DNA from: Kaistella flava (ex Peng et al. 2021)
GTDB lineage: Bacteria; Bacteroidota; Bacteroidia; Flavobacteriales; Weeksellaceae
DNA length: 64,000 nt
Assembly (NCBI RefSeq): GCF_015191005.1
Contig: NZ_CP040442.1
Location: forward strand, 1,240,001-1,304,000
Direction: 5' to 3'
The notes under the pieces are model-generated. The model did not search any database and had not been told where the DNA came from. It saw nothing but the letters and a program-made list of their open reading frames with translations. The position numbers and the translations under genes were made by a program. Below are positions 1 through 8,398 of the stretch, one piece after another; position 1 is the first letter of the stretch; each line of letters opens with the position of its first letter.

Positions 1-10
1 AATCTTTCAT
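1..10 (-). CDS. Start of a cassette gene running off the window (partial)
   Basis: Only the ATG and the next codons (M-K-D) of a minus-strand gene are inside the window. It lies just upstream of IS110 copy 1, where the gene of a cassette is expected. Nothing can be said about its product. Confidence 0.3.
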
Positions 11-60
11 TTTTGTTCTGGTTTTAAATTCTGACTAACGTTTTTCTTTTTTGCTCACAA

Positions 61-1411
61 TCAATTAGTTGCGAAATTAATTTCTTCATTAGTCAAACCA
101 AATTTAGTAATTTGTTTTTGAATCCTTTTTACTAAGCCTAGTTTTCTTTTTTCATCCAAAAATAAGTAGCCTTCCGGATTGACATAAGCTTGATTTTTAA
201 CGACCATATTCCAAATGATGATTGCTAATTTCCTTGCAGTTGCTGAGATTGCAGATACTCGACCTTTTCTAAAATTGATTCGCTTGAAAAAATCCGATAA
301 TGGTGTTGAGTCTTTTAGATTACCAATCGCATTTGCTGCATTTCTTAAAGCGATTTTTAAACGGTTACTTCCTTTTGGGATCCTATTAGAAAGTATTTTA
401 CCACCACTTATTTTATTGTTTGGGGTCAGTCTCAACCAGCTTGCAAAGTGTTTTGCAGTCGGGAACTTCTTGATACCCTCTAATCCAACTTCACTCATTA
501 TTGAAAGTACGGTTGAATAGGAAACTCCTTCTATTGCCAGTAAATCTACACCTTCAAAATATTGATAGGCCATTAAATTTAAGTCGATATTTTTAGGAGT
601 GTTTTATTAATTTTTGTGTTTTTAGGTTCAATGTGATGCTGTCTTTTATTGTCGTCTTTTCCGATTGTTGAGTTTAAGATTTTCTCAATTTCTACATCGC
701 ATTGTACAATTTTACTTTGCAAGACTTCATACATCTCAAGCTCTTGATTGAGGGCAAATAAATAATCTTCTCTACCATTAGTATGAAGTGCTTTTGAAAT
801 TTCTTCTTCTGTTTTTCTGCAATTACCGTGTCTTAATTCGGCTAATTTTAAAGGATCTTTTCTCCGTTGCAAATCGCATGAATGATGAGTAATCCAGTTA
901 AACCACAGATGTCATTAACAACAACATCTAATCGAAGGTTTAATAACCGTAAATATTTTGCATTTTTTGAAGTGCTTGCTGCAGAATCTAATAAATTTGC
1001 ACGATGACGACAGTAGGTTCTGAGCTTCTCTGTAATTTCATCTGGAAGGAAACTACCTGTTAAAAGGCCTATACTGTGTAGTTTTTGAATCCATTGACAA
1101 TCTTGAACATCTGTTTTTCTGCCTTTAATATTCTTAGTGAATTTGCCATTACACAAAATCACTTGGAATCCATCAGCCAATAAAATAGCATAAAGTGCTT
1201 GCCAATAAGTTCCTGTACTTTCCATTGCAACGGTTTGAATGTCTTTTTCTTTGAGCCAATTTGAGAGATTTTTTAAGTCCTCATTAAAAACACCAAACTC
1301 TTTAATATCTTCCTCTTTTTGGCCAACCGCAACCCAGTGAGATCGGCTACCAATATCAATTCCTGCAGCATTTGAATTGATAATTTCCATTGAAATTTTG
1401 TTCTCATTCAT
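61..1411 (-). pseudogene. IS110-family transposase, copy 1 (frameshifted)
   Basis: Three overlapping frames (848-1411, 579-872, 61-573) together make a DEDD transposase of about 452 aa. The N-terminal RuvC-like domain carries D19 (GIDIGS), E64 (MESTG), D101 and D104 (GRKTDVQD). The C-terminal Transposase_20-type part holds LLAIEGVSYSTVLSIMSEVG and NNKISGGK. The frame breaks fall in homopolymer runs, at the poly-A before MQKYL, at GEK/DPLKL and in the lysine-rich linker. The other copies have different run lengths there, so the breaks may be sequencing errors rather than true decay. Confidence 0.85.
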
Positions 1412-1661
1412 ATTTTCAAAAATTAATGATTAAAAATACTCTAAGGAGATGTTCTTTAGGCAAAAAAAATATTCTGAACGGGGTTCTAATCAATTAGACC
1501 GCCACTGAAGTCATCACATACATCTCAACCAGGATTGCACCCGTGCTATTACGCAACAATTTTAAAATCGGCCTTGCAAAGAGCTTAATAAAATTAGAAA
1601 ATATTTTCTATACGCACCAAACGTTAGCTTGAGAAGTCAATTCGGGGGTATAGGGGGGATT
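1412..1661 (-). ncRNA. Putative IS110 bridge RNA region, copy 1
   Basis: This 250-bp non-coding end lies upstream of the transposase start. The length is exactly the same in all five copies although the coding regions differ. In IS110-group elements this end encodes the bridge RNA that pairs with target and donor DNA. The RNA itself is inferred, not seen. Confidence 0.4.
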
Positions 1662-1663
1662 GC

Positions 1664-1796
1664 CTACAACGTTTGAGTATTTCTGTTGGCGGGGACTTTT
1701 TATAAATGGTCTTTGTAAATATAACAAATTGAACAATTAGCAAAAATCTTTATGATAGGAACTTCAGACCCGCTAATAGAAATACCGTGTTACCAC
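1664..1796 (-). repeat. attC-like site 1 (family I)
   Basis: Left boundary CTACAAC directly after IS110 copy 1, right boundary GTTACCAC. Arms GAGTATTTCTGTTGGCGGGG and CCCGCTAATAGAAATACC fold into an imperfect hairpin. GTTACCAC pairs with GTGGTAAC at the far end of the next cassette. Confidence 0.85.
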
Positions 1797-2425
1797 GCGT
1801 TTTTTTCTATAGGTGTTGATTTATATTCTTTATTTCCACTTTCCAGAATTCTCCTTTCAAATAATTTTGGAAAGTATTTCATGATTATATTTGACTTTAA
1901 CTTCGCATAAAGGCTAATGTTTTTGTCTAATTTCTTCCATAAATTTTTAGCCTCTTTTTCACTTAATATTTTTTCAACTCCGTTTTTAGTGTCAATTTTA
2001 ATTAGCGGAAATTCAGGTTGATTTTCACCACAAAGAGTTATCTGTTTTTCTAATTTCAAACTAATGGATTTCATGAAATTTGAAATCTTATTAAATTCTA
2101 ATTCCGTTTTAATTTCGGCTGGATTTATGTCGAACTCAATTTGGTTTTCGAGAAAGAAGTAGCACTTAATAATGATTCCGTTTAAATCAATTGTTGCAGA
2201 TTTAATTTCCAATTCGCCAGTTTCGTCCGCGAACATTATTTTCACAACTTCAAAATCAATTTTGTCTGTCAAATTATCTCCCCAAACTCCAAAAGTCAAT
2301 TTGTATTCAGAGTTTAATAAATCAACAACATTTTGCCAATCCGAAATCGTTGCGTTTTGGACATAAATATCTCGTAAGGCTCCATCCTTTTCAAAAATCC
2401 ATTCTATGTTTTTCCAATTTCTCAA
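1790..2425 (-). CDS. Cassette-encoded hypothetical protein (211 aa)
   Basis: A soluble, mixed-charge protein with no signal peptide or membrane segment. The N-terminus has an aromatic stretch, WKNIEWIFEKDGALRD. I do not recognise the family with certainty. Its TAA stop codon overlaps the cassette boundary (GTTACC on the plus strand reads GGTAAC on the coding strand), so translation ends inside the recombination site. The cassette runs from GTTACCAC at 1789 to GTGGTAAC at 2448. Confidence 0.75.
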   Translation of the reverse strand: MRNWKNIEWIFEKDGALRDIYVQNATISDWQNVVDLLNSEYKLTFGVWGDNLTDKIDFEVVKIMFADETGELEIKSATIDLNGIIIKCYFFLENQIEFDINPAEIKTELEFNKISNFMKSISLKLEKQITLCGENQPEFPLIKIDTKNGVEKILSEKEAKNLWKKLDKNISLYAKLKSNIIMKYFPKLFERRILESGNKEYKSTPIEKNAW

Positions 2426-2441
2426 TTTGCTCTAAAATGTG

Positions 2442-2574
2442 TGGTAACGGTTGGGTATTTCTGTTGGCGGGGACTTTTTATAACAAGTCTTGGTAAATAT
2501 AACAAATTGAAATATTAGCAAAAACCTTTATGATATAAACTTCCGACCCGCTAATAGAAATACCTTGTTACCAG
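2442..2574 (-). repeat. attC-like site 2 (family I)
   Basis: Left boundary GTGGTAAC, right boundary GTTACCAG. Standard family I hairpin with arms GGGTATTTCTGTTGGCGGGG and CCCGCTAATAGAAATACC. Confidence 0.88.
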
Positions 2575-2677
2575 CAGTTTTTTTTGAAGTTAGATTCTTA
2601 ATTGACAGTTAGAAAGAGAATTAGCATTTGAATCATTTTTCAATTCCATATTTCTAAAGTAATTCCATAGTTTATTT

Positions 2678-2956
2678 TTAGTGCGGTTTATTCCAGATTT
2701 CTAAAAACTCAACCTCTGTTATTTCGTTGTCAATAAATTCAGCAATTTCAAGTTGTTGATCTGCTAAACCTCCAAATTCATCTTCTAAATACTGTTCGTC
2801 ATATTTCAGGATTTTGCCATTTCGGAAAAGTTGAATTTGCTTTATAACATTTAAGTTTTTATCTGTTTCGAAAAAATAAGTTGAATCACCCCAAGAATCG
2901 GTCAATTCTTCTCCGGTTGTTTCTTCCCAAAATTTTTTAAAATATCTACTATTCAT
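2678..2956 (-). CDS. Cassette-encoded small protein, DUF6881-like (92 aa)
   Basis: The frame stays open upstream through attC site 3, but the first methionine outside the repeat (MNSRYFKK) is taken as the start. The pattern of tryptophan-rich start, acidic middle (YFFETDK), QIQLFRNGK and a C-terminal EFLEIW resembles the short DUF6881 family found near polymorphic-toxin immunity genes. That match is from memory of the motif, and the function is unknown. It is the only gene of its cassette. A 100-bp AT-rich tail lies between stop and attC. Confidence 0.6.
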   Translation of the reverse strand: MNSRYFKKFWEETTGEELTDSWGDSTYFFETDKNLNVIKQIQLFRNGKILKYDEQYLEDEFGGLADQQLEIAEFIDNEITEVEFLEIWNKPH

Positions 2957-2982
2957 ATAAAAACGATTCTTTTTAAAATTGA

Positions 2983-3114
2983 TGGTAACGGTTGGGTATT
3001 TCTGTTGGCGGGGACTTTTTATAACAAGTCTTTGTAAATATAACAAATTGAGCAATTAGCAAAAATCTTTATGATGGGAACTTCCGACCCGCTAATAGAA
3101 ATACTTTGTTACCA
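2983..3114 (-). repeat. attC-like site 3 (family I)
   Basis: Left boundary ATGGTAAC, right boundary GTTACCATACGTAC. The latter pairs over 13 of 14 bases with GTATGTATGGTAAC at the end of the next cassette. Confidence 0.88.
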
Positions 3115-3122
3115 TACGTACA

Positions 3123-3599
3123 TTATTCAGTTAAAAATTTTTTCCATTTTTCAGATTCCGCAAATTCCTTTACAATCCGATTCCGCTCTGTTAGTAATTC
3201 AGTCATATATCTTTTAAGAAACAACTCGTCTGCTAATTTTCCTAAAATTCCAAAAGGTGATTTGTAATCAAAAAAGTCAGTCATTAAAGTTCCTCCATTC
3301 AATTCCGCAAAATGATGTTCGTGTTTAAATTCTTTAAACGCTCCTTTTACCATTTCGTCAGCAAAGTATTTTGGTCGGTCAAACTCCGTAATTCTGGAAG
3401 TTAGATTTTGATAAATTCCAAAGTGTTTCGCTCTCCATGTAACGCTTTCATCCATTCCTATTAATCCGCTCGTTTTTCCCGCAATTGCTTTTTCATTTGT
3501 ATGTTCGGTTGAAATTTTATGTAAATCGATACTTCTTGAAAGGTCGAAAACTATTCTCTTATCCGCTTTTATTTCAGTGCGAAGTTCAATTCGTGGCAT
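3123..3599 (-). CDS. SRPBCC (START/Bet v1-like) family protein
   Basis: 158 aa, full length for a small SRPBCC protein. It opens with MPRIELRTEIKADKRIVFDL, the usual first strand and helix of the fold. It then has VTWRAKHFG and RITEFDRPKYFADEMVKGAF, and ends in a long helix (LTERNRIVKEF). Members bind hydrophobic ligands in a cavity, and the ligand is unknown here. It is the second gene of a two-gene cassette, starting 2 bp after the stop of the 79-aa gene, so the two are probably co-translated. A housekeeping-like cytosolic protein is unusual among the lipoprotein-rich cargo. Confidence 0.85.
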   Translation of the reverse strand: MPRIELRTEIKADKRIVFDLSRSIDLHKISTEHTNEKAIAGKTSGLIGMDESVTWRAKHFGIYQNLTSRITEFDRPKYFADEMVKGAFKEFKHEHHFAELNGGTLMTDFFDYKSPFGILGKLADELFLKRYMTELLTERNRIVKEFAESEKWKKFLTE

Positions 3600-3601
3600 A
3601 T

Positions 3602-3841
3602 TTACATCATTTCTGTTTCAACACTCAAGCGACTTTCAATTCCCATATAATTTGAATGATTGTCTGTCATACAGTATATTTTACAACTTGGGTTTGCAAC
3701 TTTAACTCCTAAAGTTTTATTAGTTGATAGAAGTTTTCCACTTAACTCAATTAGTCCGTCCAATCCAAAATAGTCACTTTCACTTGTAACTAATATTCTG
3801 CAGTAAAATTCGTCTTGTTTTAATACTTTAACTTGATTCAT
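3602..3841 (-). CDS. Cassette-encoded hypothetical protein (79 aa)
   Basis: A small soluble protein with two cysteines close together (SCKIYC) and no signal peptide. It lies first in a two-gene cassette, directly upstream of the SRPBCC gene with a 2-bp gap. No family is recognised. The tight coupling suggests a joint role with the SRPBCC protein, but that is inference. Confidence 0.6.
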   Translation of the reverse strand: MNQVKVLKQDEFYCRILVTSESDYFGLDGLIELSGKLLSTNKTLGVKVANPSCKIYCMTDNHSNYMGIESRLSVETEMM

Positions 3842-3861
3842 AGTTCTGGTTTTTTGTATGT

Positions 3862-3994
3862 ATGGTAACGGTTGGGTATTTCTGTTGGCGGGGACTTTTT
3901 ATAACAAGTCTTTGTAAATATAATAAATTGAACAATTAGCGAAAATCTTTATGATATAAACTTCCGACCCGCTAATAGAAATACCGTGTTAGCC
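3862..3994 (-). repeat. attC-like site 4 (family I)
   Basis: Left boundary ATGGTAAC, right boundary GTTAGCCAC, which pairs with GTGGCTAAC at the end of the next cassette. Confidence 0.88.
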
Positions 3995-4004
3995 ACAGTC
4001 TTTA

Positions 4005-4580
4005 TTATTCATAATTAATAATAACATCATAAATTTTTTGTTCAATTTTTTTAATCCTAAAATTGGAGTCATAATAGATGATCGTAGATTTAATTCTATT
4101 TGTATTATTGTCTTTTATGAACATTTTTGTTAGGTTTCCATTTTTTTTAAAAATAATACTATCATTATAAACTGGAAATTCATAAGGAGGTGGCGGTGTA
4201 TCATCGGATGTTTTTAGGTTATATATTCTTTGGTATGAATCATTAGGATTGAGTGATAGATATAAATAAGAATTAGTATTTAAACTGTCTTTTTCATCTA
4301 AGTCGTAACCATTATAATATTTATTTTTTACTCTCAATAATTTTACTGCATTAATTTTATTTTGACTAATACTATTATTTAGATAAGCAATTTTAATATA
4401 CCCTTTTTCGGAATAATCAATTTTGTACTGAGAATTTATATATTCTTCTTTAGTTCCAAAACGTAATAATTTTGATGGTACTTTTTTTAATTGCGATTTT
4501 AAGTTGTATATATCTTCATTTTTACTACAACAATTAAAACACAATATAAAGGAAACCAGACTGCATATACTAAATTTCAT
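4005..4580 (-). CDS. Cassette-encoded lipoprotein (191 aa)
   Basis: The N-terminus MKFSICSLVSFILCFNCCSK is a hydrophobic signal peptide ending in a cysteine lipobox, so export and lipidation are likely. The mature part is rich in N, K and Y, has a proline run (TPPPPYEF) and no recognised domain. It is the single gene of its cassette, between sites 4 and 5. Confidence 0.75.
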   Translation of the reverse strand: MKFSICSLVSFILCFNCCSKNEDIYNLKSQLKKVPSKLLRFGTKEEYINSQYKIDYSEKGYIKIAYLNNSISQNKINAVKLLRVKNKYYNGYDLDEKDSLNTNSYLYLSLNPNDSYQRIYNLKTSDDTPPPPYEFPVYNDSIIFKKNGNLTKMFIKDNNTNRIKSTIIYYDSNFRIKKIEQKIYDVIINYE

Positions 4581-4605
4581 TTTAAAACGTACTTTTGGGA
4601 AGATT

Positions 4606-4740
4606 GTGGCTAACGTTCCGCGTATAGGCGATGGTGCGGCTTTAACGCGGAAACTTTCTTATTATAAATTAATCTTCGGGACATCTAAAATAGTTAAACT
4701 TGCGATTTCTCCGCACTATTGCCAATACGATGTTGTACGA
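4606..4740 (-). repeat. attC-like site 5 (family II)
   Basis: Left boundary GTGGCTAAC, right boundary GTTGTACGA. Arms CGTATAGGCGATGGTGCGG and CCGCACTATTGCCAATACG define family II, which differs from family I in arm sequence but not in length or boundary logic. Confidence 0.85.
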
Positions 4741-4747
4741 CGTTTTT

Positions 4748-5545
4748 TTAAGTGTCTTTGAATGCAAATTTCACTTTCTCAGGAAGTCCACTTTTATTTG
4801 TTATCTTTTCGTAATATTTTTTGGCTTTCTTTATCATTTTTTCATCGGAATTTTTAATTCCTATTTGTTTTAAACTCAATGCATAGCAACCGTTAAAAGT
4901 GTCATCTTTTTTAAATTTATTTTCGACTTTTTCAAAATATGGTATTGATTCCAAGTATTTTTCATTAAGAGTCAATAAAACAGCCTTTAGAGATTGACAA
5001 TCTTTATTTTCAGAACTGTATTTTTTTTCTGCGATATTTATATTGTCAAGTCCATTCAAATAATCTTCAATAAATAAAGAAGTTAATCCAATCCCGTAAA
5101 ATCCTTCAGGACTTTCTGGAAAATATTTTGTTATTTCTGTATATTTTTTTCTTGAAAGATTAAAATTTCCAATCAACATACTAGTTGTTGCAAGATTTTG
5201 TTTAAATTCTATTGATTTGTTTTGTGCAAGGCTATCTGCAACATAATACAAAGCAACTGCTTCTTTATTCATACCACTTAATCTTAAAGTATAACCTGCC
5301 CAAAAATATGCGTCACAGAATGTACTATCGATTTTTATGACTTCAGTAAAAATTTCTACAGCACTTCCAAGATATTGATTTTGCTGGATACATTTTATTC
5401 CAAGAGGAAATATTTTTTTAACTCTTTCGTTATCAGGTTTTTTGCAATAAGTTCGGTTCCCAGAAAAATAATCCGTTTGATTTTGTTGAGAATATAAATT
5501 CAAAAAACTGTAAAAAATTAATATTATAACTAAATTTTTTTTCAT
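4748..5545 (-). CDS. Secreted tetratricopeptide-repeat protein (265 aa)
   Basis: A cleavable signal peptide (MKKNLVIILIFYSFLNLYSQ) is followed by TPR-like helical pairs. They can be followed from about residue 50 to 250 in AYFWAGYTLRLSGMNKEA, GFYGIGLTSLFIEDY and CYALSLKQIG. Such repeats usually scaffold protein contacts in the periplasm. It fills cassette 4733-5573, whose ends are GTTGTACGAC and GTCGTACAAC. Confidence 0.8.
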   Translation of the reverse strand: MKKNLVIILIFYSFLNLYSQQNQTDYFSGNRTYCKKPDNERVKKIFPLGIKCIQQNQYLGSAVEIFTEVIKIDSTFCDAYFWAGYTLRLSGMNKEAVALYYVADSLAQNKSIEFKQNLATTSMLIGNFNLSRKKYTEITKYFPESPEGFYGIGLTSLFIEDYLNGLDNINIAEKKYSSENKDCQSLKAVLLTLNEKYLESIPYFEKVENKFKKDDTFNGCYALSLKQIGIKNSDEKMIKKAKKYYEKITNKSGLPEKVKFAFKDT

Positions 5546-5566
5546 AAATGGTTTTATTTAAAATGT

Positions 5567-5700
5567 CGTACAACGTTTGGGTATTTCTGTTGGCGGGGAC
5601 TTTTTATAACAAGTTTTTGTAAATATAACAAATTGAACAATTAGCGAAAGTCTTTATGATATAAACTTCCGACCCGCTAATAGAAATACCGTGTTAGCAG
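5567..5700 (-). repeat. attC-like site 6 (family I)
   Basis: Left boundary GTCGTACAAC, right boundary GTTAGCAGAAG, which pairs with TTTCTGCTAAC of the next cassette end over 10 bases. Confidence 0.88.
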
Positions 5701-5706
5701 AAGTAC

Positions 5707-6192
5707 TTACCAATTTATTATTTCATATTTCTCACAATATTCTTTTGTGGTTAAGTTTCTTAAAACTAGTTCATTATTGGTAAAAGTCACCTCATAGATT
5801 GTATTTCTTCTAGGATAATTCATTCCTAAAAGTTTTCTTTCTGTAGCAAGCCTTTCAATATAATATATTCCTTCCTTGACAAATAATTTTGCATTAGAAT
5901 TTGTATTCAAGTAAAATTTTTGGCTTGAAAAAAATGTTATTTCTTCAGGATTTCCCAATTTCATAAAATGTTTGAAATCTGATTTATCCGCTGTGGATTC
6001 TACTCTAATGTTAAGATCATCACATTTAAAATACCCTATGAAAATATAATTTTTATTAAAATTGGATTCAATATACTTAAAATCCAAAGATTGTAATTTT
6101 TTAGTCGTTTTTATGGATTTCTTTTTTGTAGAACAATTGACAAGCGTTAAACTGCAAAATAAATAAATTAATAAAGTGGGAATTTTGTACAT
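5707..6192 (-). CDS. Cassette-encoded lipoprotein (161 aa)
   Basis: Signal peptide with lipobox: MYKIPTLLIYLFCSLTLVNC, cysteine at residue 20, followed by a lysine-rich stretch (STKKKSIKTTKK). The rest looks like a beta-rich domain (FYLNTNSNAKLFVKEGIYYI). No family is recognised. It is the only gene of its cassette and ends about 13 bp from attC site 6. Confidence 0.75.
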   Translation of the reverse strand: MYKIPTLLIYLFCSLTLVNCSTKKKSIKTTKKLQSLDFKYIESNFNKNYIFIGYFKCDDLNIRVESTADKSDFKHFMKLGNPEEITFFSSQKFYLNTNSNAKLFVKEGIYYIERLATERKLLGMNYPRRNTIYEVTFTNNELVLRNLTTKEYCEKYEIINW

Positions 6193-6208
6193 TGTGTGGA
6201 GAGTATTT

Positions 6209-6339
6209 CTGCTAACGGTTGGGTATTTATGCAGGCGGGATAAAAATACGAAAACTTTTTACTTGCTAAAAACTTAATTAATGGCTAAAATCTTCGATGA
6301 AAACTTCATACCCGCTTGTATAAATACCTTGTTAGGCAA
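6209..6339 (-). repeat. attC-like site 7 (family III)
   Basis: Left boundary CTGCTAAC, right boundary GTTAGGCAACG. Arms GGGTATTTATGCAGGCGGG and CCCGCTTGTATAAATACC define family III, with an internal part (TAAAAATACGAAAACTTT) unlike family I. Confidence 0.87.
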
Positions 6340-6354
6340 CGTTTTTTATTTTGT

Positions 6355-6714
6355 TCAATTCTTTAATTTATATTCAGCTAACCAACTTTGAAATCCCATT
6401 CCTTCTGTTCCATTTCCTTTAGCTGCTTTTTTAATTATTTTCAATGCTTTTTGTTCAGTTTTTTTGTCAACGTTCAATTTTTCGAGCATTTGAGCTGCAA
6501 GCCAAAGATTAGTTTTGTTCTCATCAACAGTAAGTAATTCCGCAAAGTTTAGAATTTCAGTTTCGTTATTATTTTCCGAAAGTAGATTCATAATTATATA
6601 CATTCTTTTAACCGCAGAATTATTTCTTTTTACAGATTTTTTGTCAGAGTAATCTATTTCCGCACAAATTTTAGTCAGATTTAGATATTCCGATTTTAAT
6701 TTGTCAATTTTCAT
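6355..6714 (-). CDS. Cassette-encoded helical protein, DUF2019-like (119 aa)
   Basis: An all-alpha, charged cytosolic protein without signal peptide. The pattern of repeated helices with NLWLAAQMLEKL and GFQSWLAEYKLK recalls small HEAT-like DUF2019 proteins, but this is only a resemblance. It is the second gene of a two-gene cassette, 4 bp after the 85-aa gene. Confidence 0.6.
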   Translation of the reverse strand: MKIDKLKSEYLNLTKICAEIDYSDKKSVKRNNSAVKRMYIIMNLLSENNNETEILNFAELLTVDENKTNLWLAAQMLEKLNVDKKTEQKALKIIKKAAKGNGTEGMGFQSWLAEYKLKN

Positions 6715-6718
6715 TCCT

Positions 6719-6976
6719 CTAATCTATTTTTTTAATGAACTGGTCTTTTGCTCGTAAATAAATTCGTCCATCTGGTTTTTGGCAGACTTTTACATTTTCC
6801 GTTATAAACTTTGTTCCAATAGGGTTTGATTCTCTTTCGCTTTTACTACATTCAATTACCAAATTTGTCGGTAAATTTTGTCCATCTAAAGGTCTAACTC
6901 GAATTCTTCCAGTTTCGTTATCTTTAAAGCTCTCACATTTTATACTTTCGTAATAATTACCTACGATTAATTTCAT
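6719..6976 (-). CDS. Cassette-encoded hypothetical protein (85 aa)
   Basis: A small soluble protein, probably beta-rich (GRIRVRPLDGQNLPTNLVIE, GRIYLRAKDQFI). There is no signal peptide. It is the first gene of a two-gene cassette bounded by GTTAGGCAAC and GTTGCCTAAC. The family is unknown. Confidence 0.55.
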   Translation of the reverse strand: MKLIVGNYYESIKCESFKDNETGRIRVRPLDGQNLPTNLVIECSKSERESNPIGTKFITENVKVCQKPDGRIYLRAKDQFIKKID

Positions 6977-7008
6977 TTTGTTCCGATTTTCGGTGGTCTG
7001 GTCAAATG

Positions 7009-7142
7009 TTGCCTAACGGTTTGCGGCTTTGCGATGGTGCGGATTAATATGACAAATCTTGCTATTATAAAATAAATTTCGAAATATGTAAAATCTTTAA
7101 ACTTGCGAAAATCCCGCACTATTGCAAAACCGCTGTTATGTG
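7009..7142 (-). repeat. attC-like site 8 (family II)
   Basis: Left boundary GTTGCCTAAC, right boundary GTTATGTG. Arms TGCGGCTTTGCGATGGTGCGG (shortened here to its core GCGATGGTGCGG) and CCGCACTATTGCAAAACCGC. Confidence 0.85.
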
Positions 7143-7151
7143 GCGTTGTGA

Positions 7152-7544
7152 TTACTTTCGCCAAGAATATTTTTTACTTCCTTTTAAATTTTCAAAATTG
7201 ATTGTTTCAATCCAATCATATTTTCCATCTTTGTTTTGATACAAAATTAATTTGTCGGCTTTGATATTTTCGATAAATGAAGACAATTCCTCACAACAAG
7301 TTTCTAAATCGTCCAATTCATAACAAGAAATATGACTGTGAATGTCAGTTTTTCCATTTGGGTCTTCAATTCCGATAGTGATTTCACAATTATATGTAGC
7401 AATCCAAATTGAAAATATTCCTGATTCACTTTTTAAATCACAGTCAAAAGAACCATCATCTTGGAATTTTATTGTTTTAATAAACTCTGGATAATTTTCA
7501 TTTAAAAATTCAAAAATCAATTTCGAAAATAATTTCTGTTCCAT
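7152..7544 (-). CDS. Cassette-encoded hypothetical protein (130 aa)
   Basis: An acidic soluble protein with alternating strands and a helix (DLETCCEELSSFIENI). The layout resembles small immunity-type proteins, but no family can be named. It ends WRK just before the cassette boundary GTTATGTG. Single gene of its cassette. Confidence 0.65.
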   Translation of the reverse strand: MEQKLFSKLIFEFLNENYPEFIKTIKFQDDGSFDCDLKSESGIFSIWIATYNCEITIGIEDPNGKTDIHSHISCYELDDLETCCEELSSFIENIKADKLILYQNKDGKYDWIETINFENLKGSKKYSWRK

Positions 7545-7567
7545 TTAGCGCGTGGTTTCTGACAATG

Positions 7568-7703
7568 TCACATAACGTTTGGGTATTTCTGTTGGCGGTG
7601 ACTTTTTATAACAAGTCTTTGTAAATATAACAAATTGAACAATTAGCGAAAATCTTTATGATAGGAACTTCCGACCCGCTAATAGAAATACCGTGTTGTG
7701 CGT
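7568..7703 (-). repeat. attC-like site 9 (family I)
   Basis: Left boundary CACATAAC, right boundary GTTGTGCGT, which pairs with ACGCACAAC at the end of the next cassette. The left arm has GGCGGTG where most copies have GGCGGGG. Confidence 0.87.
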
Positions 7704-7708
7704 TCGCT

Positions 7709-8185
7709 TTATTTTTCAGCGAGTTCTTCGTAATCAGAATCATCAGCGCCGTCAATGACAGCATTATATTCAGACCATTTGGGATCTTCCTCTGATGAAA
7801 GTTCAATTGGAAGTATTTCAAAATCTGACAAAGCATCATTTATTCTTTTGCCAGTTTCTTCAACATTGCTGGAATACCAATGCCATTGCTTTTGATTATC
7901 TCCTAAATAAACAAAAGATAATATTGCCTGCAAATCATTCTCGAGAACGTCTACCAAAGAATTTTCAACTTTTTCCATTAATTCCATTTCTTTTTCGGTA
8001 GGCATTAATGAACTATCGTCAGAATCATAATTCCAAGTCAAAGTTATTCTCTCATTATATTTCTCAGTGCTAATAAACGCCTGAAGATTTGGTCTGAATC
8101 TTAATAGGAAAATTACTCCATCATTTGATCCTTCAGCAGATGTCCATGTTTCTTGGTCGGTAATTAATGACTCTAAATTTTTCAT
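7709..8185 (-). CDS. DUF695-like protein (158 aa)
   Basis: A cytosolic protein with the layout of DUF695: RITLTWNYDSDDSSLMP, then a helix starting MELMEKVENSLVDVLEND, then AILSFVYLGDNQKQWHWYS. The family has no established function. An acidic C-terminus (DGADDSDYEELAEK) ends at the attC. Single gene of cassette 7696-8268. Confidence 0.7.
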   Translation of the reverse strand: MKNLESLITDQETWTSAEGSNDGVIFLLRFRPNLQAFISTEKYNERITLTWNYDSDDSSLMPTEKEMELMEKVENSLVDVLENDLQAILSFVYLGDNQKQWHWYSSNVEETGKRINDALSDFEILPIELSSEEDPKWSEYNAVIDGADDSDYEELAEK

Positions 8186-8260
8186 TTAAAATGTTATATT
8201 TTTCATAGATTAAAATTGATTTTTTGAAAACTTTGAATTATATATCTGTTTTTAAAGTGA

Positions 8261-8394
8261 CGCACAACGTTTGGGTATTTCTGTTGGCGGGGACTTTTTA
8301 TAAATGGTCTTTGTAAATATAACAAATTGAACAATTAGCGAAAATCTTGATGATATAAACTTCCGCCCCGCTAATAGAAATACCGTGTTAGCAG
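8261..8394 (-). repeat. attC-like site 10 (family I)
   Basis: Left boundary CGCACAAC, right boundary GTTAGCAGA, pairing with TCTGCTAAC of the next cassette. Confidence 0.88.
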
Positions 8395-8398
8395 ATGT

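Larger units (their letters stand above)
28..1661 (-). mobile_element. IS110-family element, copy 1, inserted at an attC site
   Basis: About 1.63 kb, bounded by comparing five copies: all begin ATTCTGACTAACG (plus strand) and end GGGGGGATT. The transposase reads on the minus strand, with 250 bp of non-coding DNA on its 5' side and about 33 bp on its 3' side. Subterminal CTAACGTTT motifs lie near both ends in opposite orientation and match the attC boundary GCTAACGTTTGG. The element abuts GCCTACAAC, the left boundary of the next attC site. This arrangement, with the long non-coding end upstream, fits the IS110 group, whose bridge RNA is encoded there. Confidence 0.9.

Noticed and set aside
4504..4761. 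85-codon plus-strand frame across attC site 5
   Set aside because: It is made of gene-antisense and repeat sequence, with no homology signal.
6973..7164. 63-codon minus-strand frame across attC site 8
   Set aside because: It consists mostly of translated repeat sequence and overlaps two cassette genes.
7606..7839. 77-codon frame overlapping the DUF695-like gene
   Set aside because: It lies in another frame of a real gene and its end is attC sequence.
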